The position numbers and the translations under genes were made by a program. Source: Acidimicrobiales bacterium (GTDB lineage Bacteria; Actinomycetota; Acidimicrobiia; Acidimicrobiales; RAAP-2). Taken from it: DNA of 64,000 nt. The DNA is taken from the NCBI GenBank assembly GCA_015478655.1, contig JADMIJ010000002.1:1-64000 (forward strand), written 5' to 3'. Under the pieces are notes generated by a model. The model ran no database searches and had not been told where the DNA came from. It saw nothing but the letters and a program-made list of their open reading frames with translations. Of the stretch, positions 31,421-39,834 are shown in pieces; position 1 is the stretch's first letter, and every line of letters begins with the position of its first letter.

Positions 31421-32815
31421 GTGTCACTGGACGTGGCCGAAGGCACCAACCTCTCCCGTCGGGCCCTCCTCGGAGGAGCCCTGGCTGGGGCCGCCGCCGT
31501 CGGGCTGGCGCCCGGCGTCGCCTCGGCCACGTCCCGCCCGCGATCGAAGGCGCCGGGCCCGGGATCGCTCCCCAATCCAAGTGCGTCGGCGGGCAGCGAT
31601 CAGATCCCCCTGATCAAGAACATCGTCATCGTGATGCTGGAGAACCACTCCTACGACAACATCCTCGGGATGATGCCGGGCCGCGGCGACGGATTCAGGT
31701 TGGGTGGCGACGGTAAACCGACCGCCTCCAATCCCTGGCCCAAGAACTCAGTGTTTCCTCCGCCATCCAAGGATGCGGTCCTCCATGCATTCCCCATGCC
31801 CAACCCGTGCCAGCAGCAGGCTCACCCCTACAACACCTGGGAAGCGTTCAAAGTGTCCCATGCCCGCGGCCGCAACGACGGGTTCGTGAAAAGCCAGAGC
31901 GGCCCGGTGTCGATGGGCTACTTCGAGCCGTCGGTGCTGCCGTTCACCAATTCACTGGCTGCCACCTTCCCGGTCTGCGACCGCTACTTCTGCTCGGTCG
32001 GGGCCCAGACCTACCCGAACCGGCGCTATCTGATGGCAGGGACGTCATTGGGTGCGACCACCAACGTCCTGAACTCGGATCGCCCGCCGAACGGCACCAT
32101 GTTCGAGGCCCTCAACGCGCATGGCATCACCTGGAAGAACTACTACTCATCGCTGCCTTCGCTTCTCATCTGGACCTACCTAGCCGGAGTGCCCGGTATC
32201 TCCTCCAACCTGGTCAAGATCAGCCAGTTCTTCACCGACGCCGCCACCAACAACCTGCCGGCGGTCAGCCTGGTCGACCCCGATTTCGGCACGCAATCGC
32301 AGGAGAACCCCCAGGATGTGCAGTTCGGCGAGGCCTTCCTGGCCCAGGTGGTCAATGCGGTAATGGCCTCGCCCCAATGGCCCCACACCATGCTGGTCTG
32401 GTGCTACGACGAATCCGGGGGCTACTACGACCACGTCCCGCCGCCGAAGGCCGTCAGGCCCGACGGAGTGGCGCCGGTACTCTCTGCAGGGGACAGGCCC
32501 GGTTCGTTCAACCGGTACGGGTTCCGGGTGCCAGCCGGGGTGGTCTCGCCGTATGCCCGCCCCGACTACGTCTCGCACGTGGTCCATGACCACACGTCGG
32601 TCCTCAAGTTGATCGAAACGAAGTGGAACCTGCCGGTGTTGACCCATCGCGACGCAAACGCCGACAACCTCCTCGACAGCGTGGATCTCACCGGCTCACC
32701 GGCCTTCCTCAACCCGCCGACGCTGGCGGCTGCTCCTGACCCCTCGGTCCTGGCCGGATGCCTTGCGACGGGGCCGGGGACCATCCCACCGCCCGGCTCC
32801 GTCACGACGGACTGA
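31421..32815 (+). CDS. Tat-exported phosphoesterase (phospholipase C / acid phosphatase family)
   Basis: A 464-residue secreted phosphoesterase of the PF04185 family, which hydrolyses phospholipids or phosphomonoesters outside the cell. The N terminus has a twin-arginine signal (SRRALLGGALAGAAAVG, then ASA), so it should be exported folded. The catalytic domain has IVIVMLENHSYDNILG (metal-binding Glu/Asn), GAQTYPNRRYLMAGTS, and MLVWCYDESGGYYDHVPPP (Asp, Glu, His metal ligands). The GTG start has GAGG 6 nt upstream. It is divergent from the nitroreductase and shows no operon partner. Confidence 0.92.
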   Translation: MSLDVAEGTNLSRRALLGGALAGAAAVGLAPGVASATSRPRSKAPGPGSLPNPSASAGSDQIPLIKNIVIVMLENHSYDNILGMMPGRGDGFRLGGDGKPTASNPWPKNSVFPPPSKDAVLHAFPMPNPCQQQAHPYNTWEAFKVSHARGRNDGFVKSQSGPVSMGYFEPSVLPFTNSLAATFPVCDRYFCSVGAQTYPNRRYLMAGTSLGATTNVLNSDRPPNGTMFEALNAHGITWKNYYSSLPSLLIWTYLAGVPGISSNLVKISQFFTDAATNNLPAVSLVDPDFGTQSQENPQDVQFGEAFLAQVVNAVMASPQWPHTMLVWCYDESGGYYDHVPPPKAVRPDGVAPVLSAGDRPGSFNRYGFRVPAGVVSPYARPDYVSHVVHDHTSVLKLIETKWNLPVLTHRDANADNLLDSVDLTGSPAFLNPPTLAAAPDPSVLAGCLATGPGTIPPPGSVTTD

Positions 32816-32964
32816 TCCCGTCGAGCGCCCCCAGCCTGGTGACGCCACCCCGGGACCGGACACCCGGCACCCGTCCGGAGGCGACCCTCGACCCCTTCGA
32901 GCGGGCCCATGGGAATGTTGAGTCAACTGGTAGCGTTTACACCGGTGTTGTTCTCGTGCGATCG

Positions 32965-32982
32965 GGACGGTCACGACCGTCC
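32965..32982 (+). other. Hairpin in the leader of the rhodanese-MoeB gene
   Basis: GGACGGT (32965-32971) pairs with ACCGTCC (32976-32982) across CACG, 21 nt before the start codon. It may be a leader structure; nothing identifies a known riboswitch. Confidence 0.35.
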
Positions 32983-33003
32983 TGACGTCGTCGAAGAAGG
33001 ATC

Positions 33004-34206
33004 GTGATCGTCGTGCCCACATTCAGGGAGATGCTGGCCCAGGCCAAAGCTGCCATTCGGGAGGTCGATCCCGCCGAGGCCGAGCGGGAGATCGCGGCCG
33101 GGAACGCCGTGGTGCTCGATGTCCGGGAGCCCGACGAGTACGAGCAAGGCGCCCTTCCGGGGGCCGTCCACATCCCGAGGGGCACCCTCGAGACGACGGT
33201 CGAAGGCCGGATCCCGGACAAGTCGAGTCACGTGGTTGTCTACTGCGCGGCTGGGACCCGGTCGGCATTCGCGGCCGACACCCTCCAGAAGCTCGGCTAC
33301 ACCGATGTGGCCTCGGTGATCGGCGGGTTCAACCGGTGGAAGGACGAAGGTCGGAACTGGGTCTCCCCCCAGTCGCTGACTCCCGAGCAGCGGAACCGCT
33401 ACCAACGTCACCTGCTCCTCCCCGAGATCGGCGAGGTGGGTCAGCTCAAGCTGCTCGATTCAAGGGTGCTCCTGTTGGGTGCCGGTGGGCTCGGGTCTCC
33501 CGCCGGCCTCTACCTGGCTGCGGCCGGTGTGGGTACCATCGGCATCGTCGACATGGACGTGGTCGACGCCTCCAACCTGCAGCGGCAGATCCTCCACAAC
33601 ACCGATCGGATCGGGGAGCGGAAGGTCGACTCGGCCAAGAAGACCCTCACCCTGATCAACCCGGATGTCAACGTCGTCACCCACGACGTGCGGCTCGGTG
33701 CCGACAACATCCTCGACATCATCGACGGCTACGACGTTATCGTCGACGGCACCGACAACTTCCCGACCCGGTACCTGGTCAACGATGCGTCATTGCTGAA
33801 GCGGATCCCCGTGGTGCACGGATCGATCTTCCGATTCGAGGGTCAGGCCACCGTGTTCAATCCCTATGTGGGCCCGTGCTACCGGTGCATGATCCCCGAG
33901 CCCCCACCGGCCGACCTCGCTCCCAGCTGCTCCGAGGCCGGCGTCCTCGGCGTCTTGCCGGGCATCATCGGTTCCATCCAGGCCATCGAGACGGTGAAGG
34001 TCCTGCTGGGGATGGGCGAGACGCTGCAGGGACGGCTGTTGGCCTACGACGCGCTCGAGGAGAGCTTCCGCACCTTCAAGGTGCATCGCGATCCGCAATG
34101 TCCCGCGTGCGGACCTGAGGCCGGGGAGATCGTCATCGCCGAGTACGACGACCTGTGCATGCCCCACGCCACGGCCCCGGCGGCGGCCGTGGCGGCGGGC
34201 GACTGA
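33004..34206 (+). CDS. Rhodanese-MoeB/ThiF fusion, adenylyltransferase/sulfurtransferase
   Basis: MoeZ-type proteins adenylate and then thiolate the C terminus of small sulfur carriers (MoaD, CysO, ThiS). In this 400-residue protein the rhodanese domain is first (about 1-120; active-site cysteine in VVYCAAGTRS) and the E1-like domain second (about 135-385). The E1-like domain has nucleotide motif LLGAGGLGSPAGLYLA, NLQRQILH, VDGTDNFPTRYLVND, and zinc cysteines CYRC and CPAC. In MoeZ of mycobacteria the rhodanese domain is C-terminal, so the order is reversed. All active residues are present. An alternative GTG lies at 33013. No sulfur-carrier gene is adjacent. Confidence 0.93.
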   Translation: MIVVPTFREMLAQAKAAIREVDPAEAEREIAAGNAVVLDVREPDEYEQGALPGAVHIPRGTLETTVEGRIPDKSSHVVVYCAAGTRSAFAADTLQKLGYTDVASVIGGFNRWKDEGRNWVSPQSLTPEQRNRYQRHLLLPEIGEVGQLKLLDSRVLLLGAGGLGSPAGLYLAAAGVGTIGIVDMDVVDASNLQRQILHNTDRIGERKVDSAKKTLTLINPDVNVVTHDVRLGADNILDIIDGYDVIVDGTDNFPTRYLVNDASLLKRIPVVHGSIFRFEGQATVFNPYVGPCYRCMIPEPPPADLAPSCSEAGVLGVLPGIIGSIQAIETVKVLLGMGETLQGRLLAYDALEESFRTFKVHRDPQCPACGPEAGEIVIAEYDDLCMPHATAPAAAVAAGD

Positions 34207-34244
34207 GAGCAACAGGCCCTTTCTCCGGGCGGCGCCGGAGACCG

Positions 34245-34250
34245 TAACCT
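34245..34250 (+). promoter_or_regulatory. Putative -10 box TAACCT before methylmalonyl-CoA mutase
   Basis: TAACCT lies 7 nt before the ATG at 34258, with TTCTCC 18 nt upstream as a weak -35. The same TAACCT box precedes the SDR at 14087. Confidence 0.45.
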
Positions 34251-34257
34251 GGGGCCT

Positions 34258-35865
34258 ATGTCACCGAACTCCACCTCCCCCGAGCCCGACCGCAAGCGGT
34301 TCACCGACTCGGGCATCGAGATCCGCCCCGTCTACGGACCCGCGGACCTCGAGGGTTGGGACCCGGACCAGAAGCTGGGAGCCCCGGGTCACTTTCCCTA
34401 CACCCGGGGCATCAGGGAAGACATGTACCGGGGTCGGCTCTGGACCATGCGCCAGTACGCGGGGTTCGGCACCGCCGAGTCCACCAACGAGCGCTTCAAA
34501 TTCCTGTTGGGGGCCGGTCAGACCGGGCTGTCGTGTGCGTTCGACCTGCCCACCCAGATGGGGTACGACTCGGACCATCCGCGCTCCGAGGGCGAAGTGG
34601 GCAAGGTGGGGGTGGCCATCGACTCGATGGCCGACATGCGCCTCTTGCTGGCCGACCTTCCCCTCGACAAGGTGACCACGTCGATGACCATCAACGCCAC
34701 TGCCGCCATCCTCCTGCTCTTCTACCAGCTGGTGGCCGAGGAGAACGGGGTGGACTCGACACAGTTGGGCGGCACCGTCCAGAACGACATCCTGAAGGAG
34801 TACGTGGCCAGGGGGACCTACATCTACCCGCCGCGGCCTTCCATGCGCCTGGTCACCGACACGTTCTCCTACTGCGCGGAGAACCTTCCGGCTTGGAACA
34901 CCATCTCCATCTCCGGCTACCACATCCGCGAGGCGGGCTCCACCGCGGTGCAGGAGATCGCCTTCACCATCGCCAACGGGATCGCCTACGTCGAAGCAGC
35001 GCTGGCAGCAGGCCTCGATGTCGACGCATTCGCCCCCCGGCTCAGCTTCTTCTGGAACGCCCACAACAACCTCTTCGAGGAGGTGGCCAAGTATCGGGCG
35101 GCCCGGCGCATGTGGGCCAAGCTGATGACCGAGCGGTTCGGCGCCAAAGACGAGAAGTCGACGCTGCTGCGCTTCCACACCCAGACCGGGGGATCCACCC
35201 TCACGGCCCAGCAGCCCGAGAACAACATCGTGCGGGTCACCGTCCAGGCCATGGCGGCGGCGCTCGGAGGCACGCAGAGCCTTCACACCAACGGATTCGA
35301 CGAGGCCCTGGGACTTCCGACCCAACGCGCCGCCAAGATCGCCCTGCGGACCCAACAGATCATCGGGTACGAGTCCGGTATCTCCGACACCGTCGACCCG
35401 CTGGCCGGCTCGTGGTTCGTCGAGTCGCTCACCGACGAGGTGGAGACCGCGGCGTGGGAGTACCTCGAGCGAATCGACGCCCTCGGTGGGGCGGTGGACG
35501 CCATCGAGGCCCAGTACATGCAGCAGGAGATCGAACAGGCCGCCTACGCCTTCGCCAAGGCGGTCGATGCCGACGAGAAGATCGTGGTCGGCGTCAACCG
35601 GTTCGTGGACGAGGAGCTCGAGCCGACCGAGGTGTTCCCCATCGACGTCGATCTCCAGCGATCCCAGGTGGTCCGGGTCAAGCGGGTCAAGTCCGAGCGT
35701 GACCAGTCAGCGGTGGCCGCGGCATTGGCCGATGTGGAGGCCGCCGCCCGCGGCACCCAGAACCTGCTGGTGCCCATGAAGGACGCCCTGGCCAAGATGG
35801 CCACGCTGGGCGAGGTCTCCGACGTGCTGCGAGGGGTCTTCGGGGAGTTCCACCCGAATCGCTGA
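34258..35865 (+). CDS. Methylmalonyl-CoA mutase large-subunit (catalytic) domain, without B12-binding domain
   Basis: It isomerises (R)-methylmalonyl-CoA and succinyl-CoA in propionate metabolism, with adenosylcobalamin. The 535-residue protein contains only the TIM-barrel catalytic part: [51 protein letters not shown] and [11 protein letters not shown]. Tyr67, Arg185 and His222 align with Tyr89, Arg207 and His244 of Propionibacterium MutB. This points to methylmalonyl-CoA rather than isobutyryl-CoA, whose mutase has Phe and Gln at the first two. The C-terminal B12-binding domain (DxHxxG) is absent, so a separate small subunit is needed and is not in the window. Confidence 0.93.
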   Translation: MSPNSTSPEPDRKRFTDSGIEIRPVYGPADLEGWDPDQKLGAPGHFPYTRGIREDMYRGRLWTMRQYAGFGTAESTNERFKFLLGAGQTGLSCAFDLPTQMGYDSDHPRSEGEVGKVGVAIDSMADMRLLLADLPLDKVTTSMTINATAAILLLFYQLVAEENGVDSTQLGGTVQNDILKEYVARGTYIYPPRPSMRLVTDTFSYCAENLPAWNTISISGYHIREAGSTAVQEIAFTIANGIAYVEAALAAGLDVDAFAPRLSFFWNAHNNLFEEVAKYRAARRMWAKLMTERFGAKDEKSTLLRFHTQTGGSTLTAQQPENNIVRVTVQAMAAALGGTQSLHTNGFDEALGLPTQRAAKIALRTQQIIGYESGISDTVDPLAGSWFVESLTDEVETAAWEYLERIDALGGAVDAIEAQYMQQEIEQAAYAFAKAVDADEKIVVGVNRFVDEELEPTEVFPIDVDLQRSQVVRVKRVKSERDQSAVAAALADVEAAARGTQNLLVPMKDALAKMATLGEVSDVLRGVFGEFHPNR

Positions 35866-35915
35866 AGGCATGTGACGGGCCGGCGTTCGGTCGTTCCGCA
35901 GCCAGTCGCCCAGGA

Positions 35916-37082
35916 CTACCCGGCCAGTAGCCGCTCGCGCAGCGGGCCCGGCTGGGCCGCGTCGATCGCCGTCCAGGCCATGGCCACCGCCCCGTCGCGC
36001 ACGGCGGCGTCTGCCGAGGGGGTGATGCAGGCGGCCGCGAATTCGGGCTGATGGTTGACCGACCCGGCCGCATCGATGCCCAACAGCGGATGGATGGTGG
36101 GTACGGCCAGTGAGACATTGGCCATGTCGGTGGAGAGCGTGGGGCGAGGGGCGTGCTCGTCGTCGAGCGAGAACGAGCGGCCGAGCGCCTCTGCATTGGC
36201 CCGGTAGAGGTCGAGCAGGCCCTGATCGCTCTCCATGTGGGAGTAGATGGGGGCCAGGGTGGCGTAGCTGACCGATGACCCGGTGGCCAGGGCCCCAGCT
36301 CCGAAGCAGGCCCTGACCCTCGGCTCGAGGACCTGCAATCCGGCCAAGGATGTGGACCGGCACATGAACCGGCCCGTGACGGAGTCCGGGATGATGTTGG
36401 CCGCCCGGCCGCCGTCGGTGACGATGCCGTGGACCTGATCATCGGGGCGGAACTGCTGGCGGAGGAGACTGATGGCCACCTGCGAGATGACCATGGCGTC
36501 GCCGGCGTTGACCCCCTCCCATGGAGCGGCCGACGCATGGGCGCCCTTGCCCGTGAAGGTGACGTCGAAATGGGAGACGGCCAGGCACGTCGCCTCGAGC
36601 CGGTCGGCCGGCCACGGATGGATCATCATGGCGGCATGGACGCCGTCGAAGACTCCCTCGTCGAGCATGGTCACCTTGCCGCCGCCACCCTCCTCCGCCG
36701 GCGTCCCGAGGACCCTGACGGTGATGCCCAGTTCGTCGGCCACCCGGGCCAGGCCCAACCCCGCCCCGACCGCCGAGGCGGCGATGATGTTGTGCCCACA
36801 GGCGTGGCCGATGCCGGGAAGGGCGTCGTATTCGGCGCACACGGCCAGCACCATCGGCCCGGAGCCGACGTCAGCGCGGAACGCGGTGGGCATGCCGGCG
36901 ATCCCTCTGGTCACCGCATAGCCACCGTCGGACAGCATCGCTGCCGTCCATTCGCAGGCACGGGCCTCCTCGAACGCGGTCTCCGGGTGCTCGTGGATGG
37001 TGTGGCTGAGCTCGACCAATCCGGGCAGGTCCCCGTCGATCGCCTCACGGGCCGCGCACTTGAGTGCCGAGAGCTCTGTCAC
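35916..37082 (-). CDS. M20-family amidohydrolase/peptidase
   Basis: A 388-residue zinc amidohydrolase related to AbgB/HipO-type enzymes, which release an amino acid or acyl group from an amide. The motifs are LAVCAEYDALPGIGHACGHN (metal-binding Asp and His), TPAEEGGGGK (catalytic and metal Glu), and AMMIHPWP. The start is a GTG 18 nt after the end of the acyl-CoA carboxylase gene on the same strand, so they are probably cotranscribed. The substrate cannot be inferred. It is convergent with the mutase, 50 nt away. Confidence 0.9.
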   Translation of the reverse strand: MTELSALKCAAREAIDGDLPGLVELSHTIHEHPETAFEEARACEWTAAMLSDGGYAVTRGIAGMPTAFRADVGSGPMVLAVCAEYDALPGIGHACGHNIIAASAVGAGLGLARVADELGITVRVLGTPAEEGGGGKVTMLDEGVFDGVHAAMMIHPWPADRLEATCLAVSHFDVTFTGKGAHASAAPWEGVNAGDAMVISQVAISLLRQQFRPDDQVHGIVTDGGRAANIIPDSVTGRFMCRSTSLAGLQVLEPRVRACFGAGALATGSSVSYATLAPIYSHMESDQGLLDLYRANAEALGRSFSLDDEHAPRPTLSTDMANVSLAVPTIHPLLGIDAAGSVNHQPEFAAACITPSADAAVRDGAVAMAWTAIDAAQPGPLRERLLAG

Positions 37083-37100
37083 GGGTATCGACGTCCCCCG

Positions 37101-38888
37101 CTACTCGATGACCGCGATGACATCGCCGGGGCCGACCGACTCCCCGGCCTTGACCCTGACCTCTTTGACCGTGCCGGCTTTTTCGGCGTTGACGTTGTTC
37201 TCCATCTTCATGGCCTCGAGCACACAGACCGTCTGGCCGACTTCGACCGTGTCACCCACGGCCACCAACAACTTGACGATGGTTCCCTGCATGGGCACGG
37301 CCACCGTTCCCGATCCTGCCCCTGAGGCCGTGGCCTTGGGGCGTTTGGGTGCGGCCGTGCGGCCCGAACCGGCGTCGCCGGCGGCGACGGCCACCTCGTC
37401 GCCAGGGTCGGGGACCCAGAGCTTCACCTGGTAGCGCCGTCCATCCACCTCGGCCGTGACATCCCTGAGGGCCCGGGGCGGGGACCCTTCCCCCTCGGGC
37501 GCCGCGGCATCACGCGGGGACTCCGACCCCGTGGACACCACGCCGCTCAGATCGAGGGTCTGCTCGACCCAATTGGTCGAGTGTTCGGCGGCGATGAAAT
37601 CCGGATGCGAGAGGATGGCCACGTCGGCGGGCAGGGTGGTCGACACCCCGTAGATCACCGTCTCGTCGATGGCACGCAGCATCCGCCTCCGGGCCGACTC
37701 GCGGTCGTGCCCCCACACCACCAGCTTGGCGACCAGGTTGTCGTAGAACTGGCTGACGGTGTCACCGGACTCATATCCGGAGTCGAGGCGCACCCCCGGG
37801 CCCCCGGGGGCGGTGAATCGCGAGATCGTGCCCGGCGACGGTGTGAACGCCCCCCCGGCCGGGTCCTCCGCGTTGATCCGCACCTCGATGGCGTGGCCGT
37901 GGCGGCGGACGTCGTCCTGACTGAACCCGAGCGGCTCGCCCGAGGCCACCCGCAGCTGCCATTCGACCAGGTCGAGACCCGTCACCAACTCGGTGACCGG
38001 GTGCTCCACCTGCAGACGGGTGTTCATCTCGAGAAAGAAGAACTCACCGTCCTGGTAGAGGAACTCAACGGTGCCTGCGTTCACGTACCCGCAGGCTTCC
38101 GCCACCTTGACCGAGGCCTCCCCCATGGCCTGGCGGACCTCGTCGGCGAAGTCGGGGGCCGGGCTCTCCTCCACCAGTTTCTGATGGCGTCGTTGCGCCG
38201 AGCAGTCTCGTTCGCCCAGCCACAACGTGGTGCCGCGGGTGTCGGCGATGATCTGCATCTCGACATGCCGTGGCCACGCCAGGTACCGCTCGACATAGCA
38301 CTCGTCCCGTCCGAAATAGGCCAAGGACTCCCGCTTGGCCGACTCGAGGGCGTCGGCTGCCTCGTCGGGCCCGCTGACCACCTTCATGCCCCGCCCACCA
38401 CCGCCGAATGCGGCCTTGATGGCCACCGGCCAGCCGAACTCGCCGCCGAAGGCGGTGACCTGGTCGGCGGACTCGAGCACTTCGGATCGGCCCGGGACGC
38501 CGGACACGCCGGCTCGTTCGGCTGCATGGCGGGAGCTGATCTTGTCCCCCATGACGTCGATCGCCTCGGGCGGGGGGCCGATGAAGGTCACCCCGCGTTC
38601 GGTGATGGCCCGGGCGAAGTCGGTGTTCTCCGAGAAGAACCCGTAGCCGGGGTGGACGGCATCGGCACCACATCGGTCGATGACGTCGAGGATGGCCCCG
38701 GTGTTCAGGTAGCTGTCGGCGGCGGTCTGGCCCCCCAGGGCGAAGGCCTCGTCGGCCAGGCGCACGTGGAGGGCGTCGCGGTCGAGCTCGGAGTAGACGG
38801 CGACCGTGGCCACCCCGAGCTCGCGGCAGGTCCGGATGACCCTGACGGCGATCTCTCCCCGGTTGGCGATGAGAACCTTCTTCAGCAC
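37101..38888 (-). CDS. Acyl-CoA carboxylase alpha subunit (biotin carboxylase + BCCP)
   Basis: It carboxylates biotin with ATP and bicarbonate and carries the CO2 to a separate carboxyltransferase, forming malonyl- or methylmalonyl-CoA. The 595-residue protein has the biotin carboxylase part (about 1-450: KVLIANRGEIAVRVIRTCRE, AFGGGGRGMKVV, EMNTRLQVEHPVTE). A linker follows, then the C-terminal biotinyl domain, where LEAMKMENN bears the biotin lysine. The GTG start has AAAGG 7 nt upstream. The beta subunit is not in the window. The neighbouring mutase suggests propionyl-CoA carboxylase, but shared use for acetyl-CoA is common in actinobacteria. birA lies divergently next to it. Confidence 0.95.
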   Translation of the reverse strand: MLKKVLIANRGEIAVRVIRTCRELGVATVAVYSELDRDALHVRLADEAFALGGQTAADSYLNTGAILDVIDRCGADAVHPGYGFFSENTDFARAITERGVTFIGPPPEAIDVMGDKISSRHAAERAGVSGVPGRSEVLESADQVTAFGGEFGWPVAIKAAFGGGGRGMKVVSGPDEAADALESAKRESLAYFGRDECYVERYLAWPRHVEMQIIADTRGTTLWLGERDCSAQRRHQKLVEESPAPDFADEVRQAMGEASVKVAEACGYVNAGTVEFLYQDGEFFFLEMNTRLQVEHPVTELVTGLDLVEWQLRVASGEPLGFSQDDVRRHGHAIEVRINAEDPAGGAFTPSPGTISRFTAPGGPGVRLDSGYESGDTVSQFYDNLVAKLVVWGHDRESARRRMLRAIDETVIYGVSTTLPADVAILSHPDFIAAEHSTNWVEQTLDLSGVVSTGSESPRDAAAPEGEGSPPRALRDVTAEVDGRRYQVKLWVPDPGDEVAVAAGDAGSGRTAAPKRPKATASGAGSGTVAVPMQGTIVKLLVAVGDTVEVGQTVCVLEAMKMENNVNAEKAGTVKEVRVKAGESVGPGDVIAVIE

Positions 38889-38981
38889 GCTGCGCCTTTC
38901 GAATCAGATTGGCCTGAGGAATCAATGGGCATGGGACAGTGATCGCACCGTCCCGGGGCGGTACAACACTGTCACGGCCCG

Positions 38982-38987
38982 TAGGGT
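38982..38987 (+). promoter_or_regulatory. Putative birA -10 box TAGGGT
   Basis: TAGGGT lies 7 nt before the birA ATG at 38995 in the 106-bp region shared with the carboxylase gene. Confidence 0.4.
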
Positions 38988-38994
38988 GTCTGCC

Positions 38995-39822
38995 ATGCCG
39001 GGCACCAGATTCTCCGACATCCGGCGACTCGAGTCGGTGGATTCGACCAACCGGTATCTGCTCGACGAGGCACGGGCCGGGGCGGACGACGGGGTCGTGG
39101 CCGTGGCCGACCACCAATCGGCGGGACGAGGCCGCCTCGGTCGTCGTTGGGAGGCTCCCGCCGGGTCCAACCTGTTGATGTCCGTGCTCCTTCGCCCGGA
39201 CCTCCCGCCCGACCACCGGTACCTGGCCGCTGCCGTGGTGGCGTTGGCCGCCACGGACGCCGTCGACGTCGCGCTGGGGCTGGAATTGGGGATCAAGTGG
39301 CCGAACGATCTGCTCGCCCTCGACGGCCGGAAGGTGGCCGGCGTGCTGGCCGAGGCCGATGTGGCGACCGCGGCAGGCGGCTCCGACGGACGTGGGTCCG
39401 CAATCGTGGTGGGGATCGGGATCAATGTGAACTGGCCGGGAGCCGACGCCGACCTCCCCCCCGATCTGGTCGGTCTGGCCACGTCGCTGCGTCAGCAACT
39501 GGGGCGCCGTGTGGACCGGACCGAGGTCCTCGAAGCCCTGCTCGAGGCCCTCGGTCCCCGAGTGGGCGACCTGTCCACGGCGGCAGGACGGATCCGCCAG
39601 GTCGATGGCCTCCGGGCCCGATGCACCACCATCGGCACCAGGGTCAGGGTCGAATTGGCGGATGGCCGCTTCGAGGGGACGGCCTGCGCCGTGACCCCCG
39701 AGGGGCATCTGGTGGTCGAGACCGGCGGGGCCCGGCGAACCGTGGTGGCCGGAGACGTGGTCCACGTGCGCCCCCCAGGTCAGGGAGACAGGCCAATCGG
39801 CGCCGGTGCCGACCCCGAGTAG
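38995..39822 (+). CDS. birA: Biotin-[acetyl-CoA-carboxylase] ligase, no DNA-binding domain
   Basis: BirA activates biotin with ATP and attaches it to the carrier lysine of acyl-CoA carboxylases. The 275-residue product has ESVDSTNRYL, DHQSAGRGRLGRRW (biotinyl-AMP loop), GIKWPNDLL and GIGINVNW, then a C-terminal SH3-like domain. It lacks the N-terminal helix-turn-helix of the E. coli repressor form, so it should be an enzyme only. The ATG at 38995 is supported by the TAGGGT box; the longer open frame upstream runs into the carboxylase gene. It is divergent from its likely client. Confidence 0.95.
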   Translation: MPGTRFSDIRRLESVDSTNRYLLDEARAGADDGVVAVADHQSAGRGRLGRRWEAPAGSNLLMSVLLRPDLPPDHRYLAAAVVALAATDAVDVALGLELGIKWPNDLLALDGRKVAGVLAEADVATAAGGSDGRGSAIVVGIGINVNWPGADADLPPDLVGLATSLRQQLGRRVDRTEVLEALLEALGPRVGDLSTAAGRIRQVDGLRARCTTIGTRVRVELADGRFEGTACAVTPEGHLVVETGGARRTVVAGDVVHVRPPGQGDRPIGAGADPE

Positions 39823-39825
39823 CAT
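39820..39825 (+). promoter_or_regulatory. Putative -10 box TAGCAT before the RmlB-like gene
   Basis: TAGCAT lies 9 nt before the ATG at 39835. The TAG is also the birA stop codon, so part of the match is constrained by coding. Confidence 0.3.
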
Positions 39826-39834
39826 TCCCCGATC

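Noticed and set aside
38806-38994. Upstream extension of birA that could encode a DNA-binding domain
   Set aside because: It runs antisense into the carboxylase start and contains no helix-turn-helix pattern.
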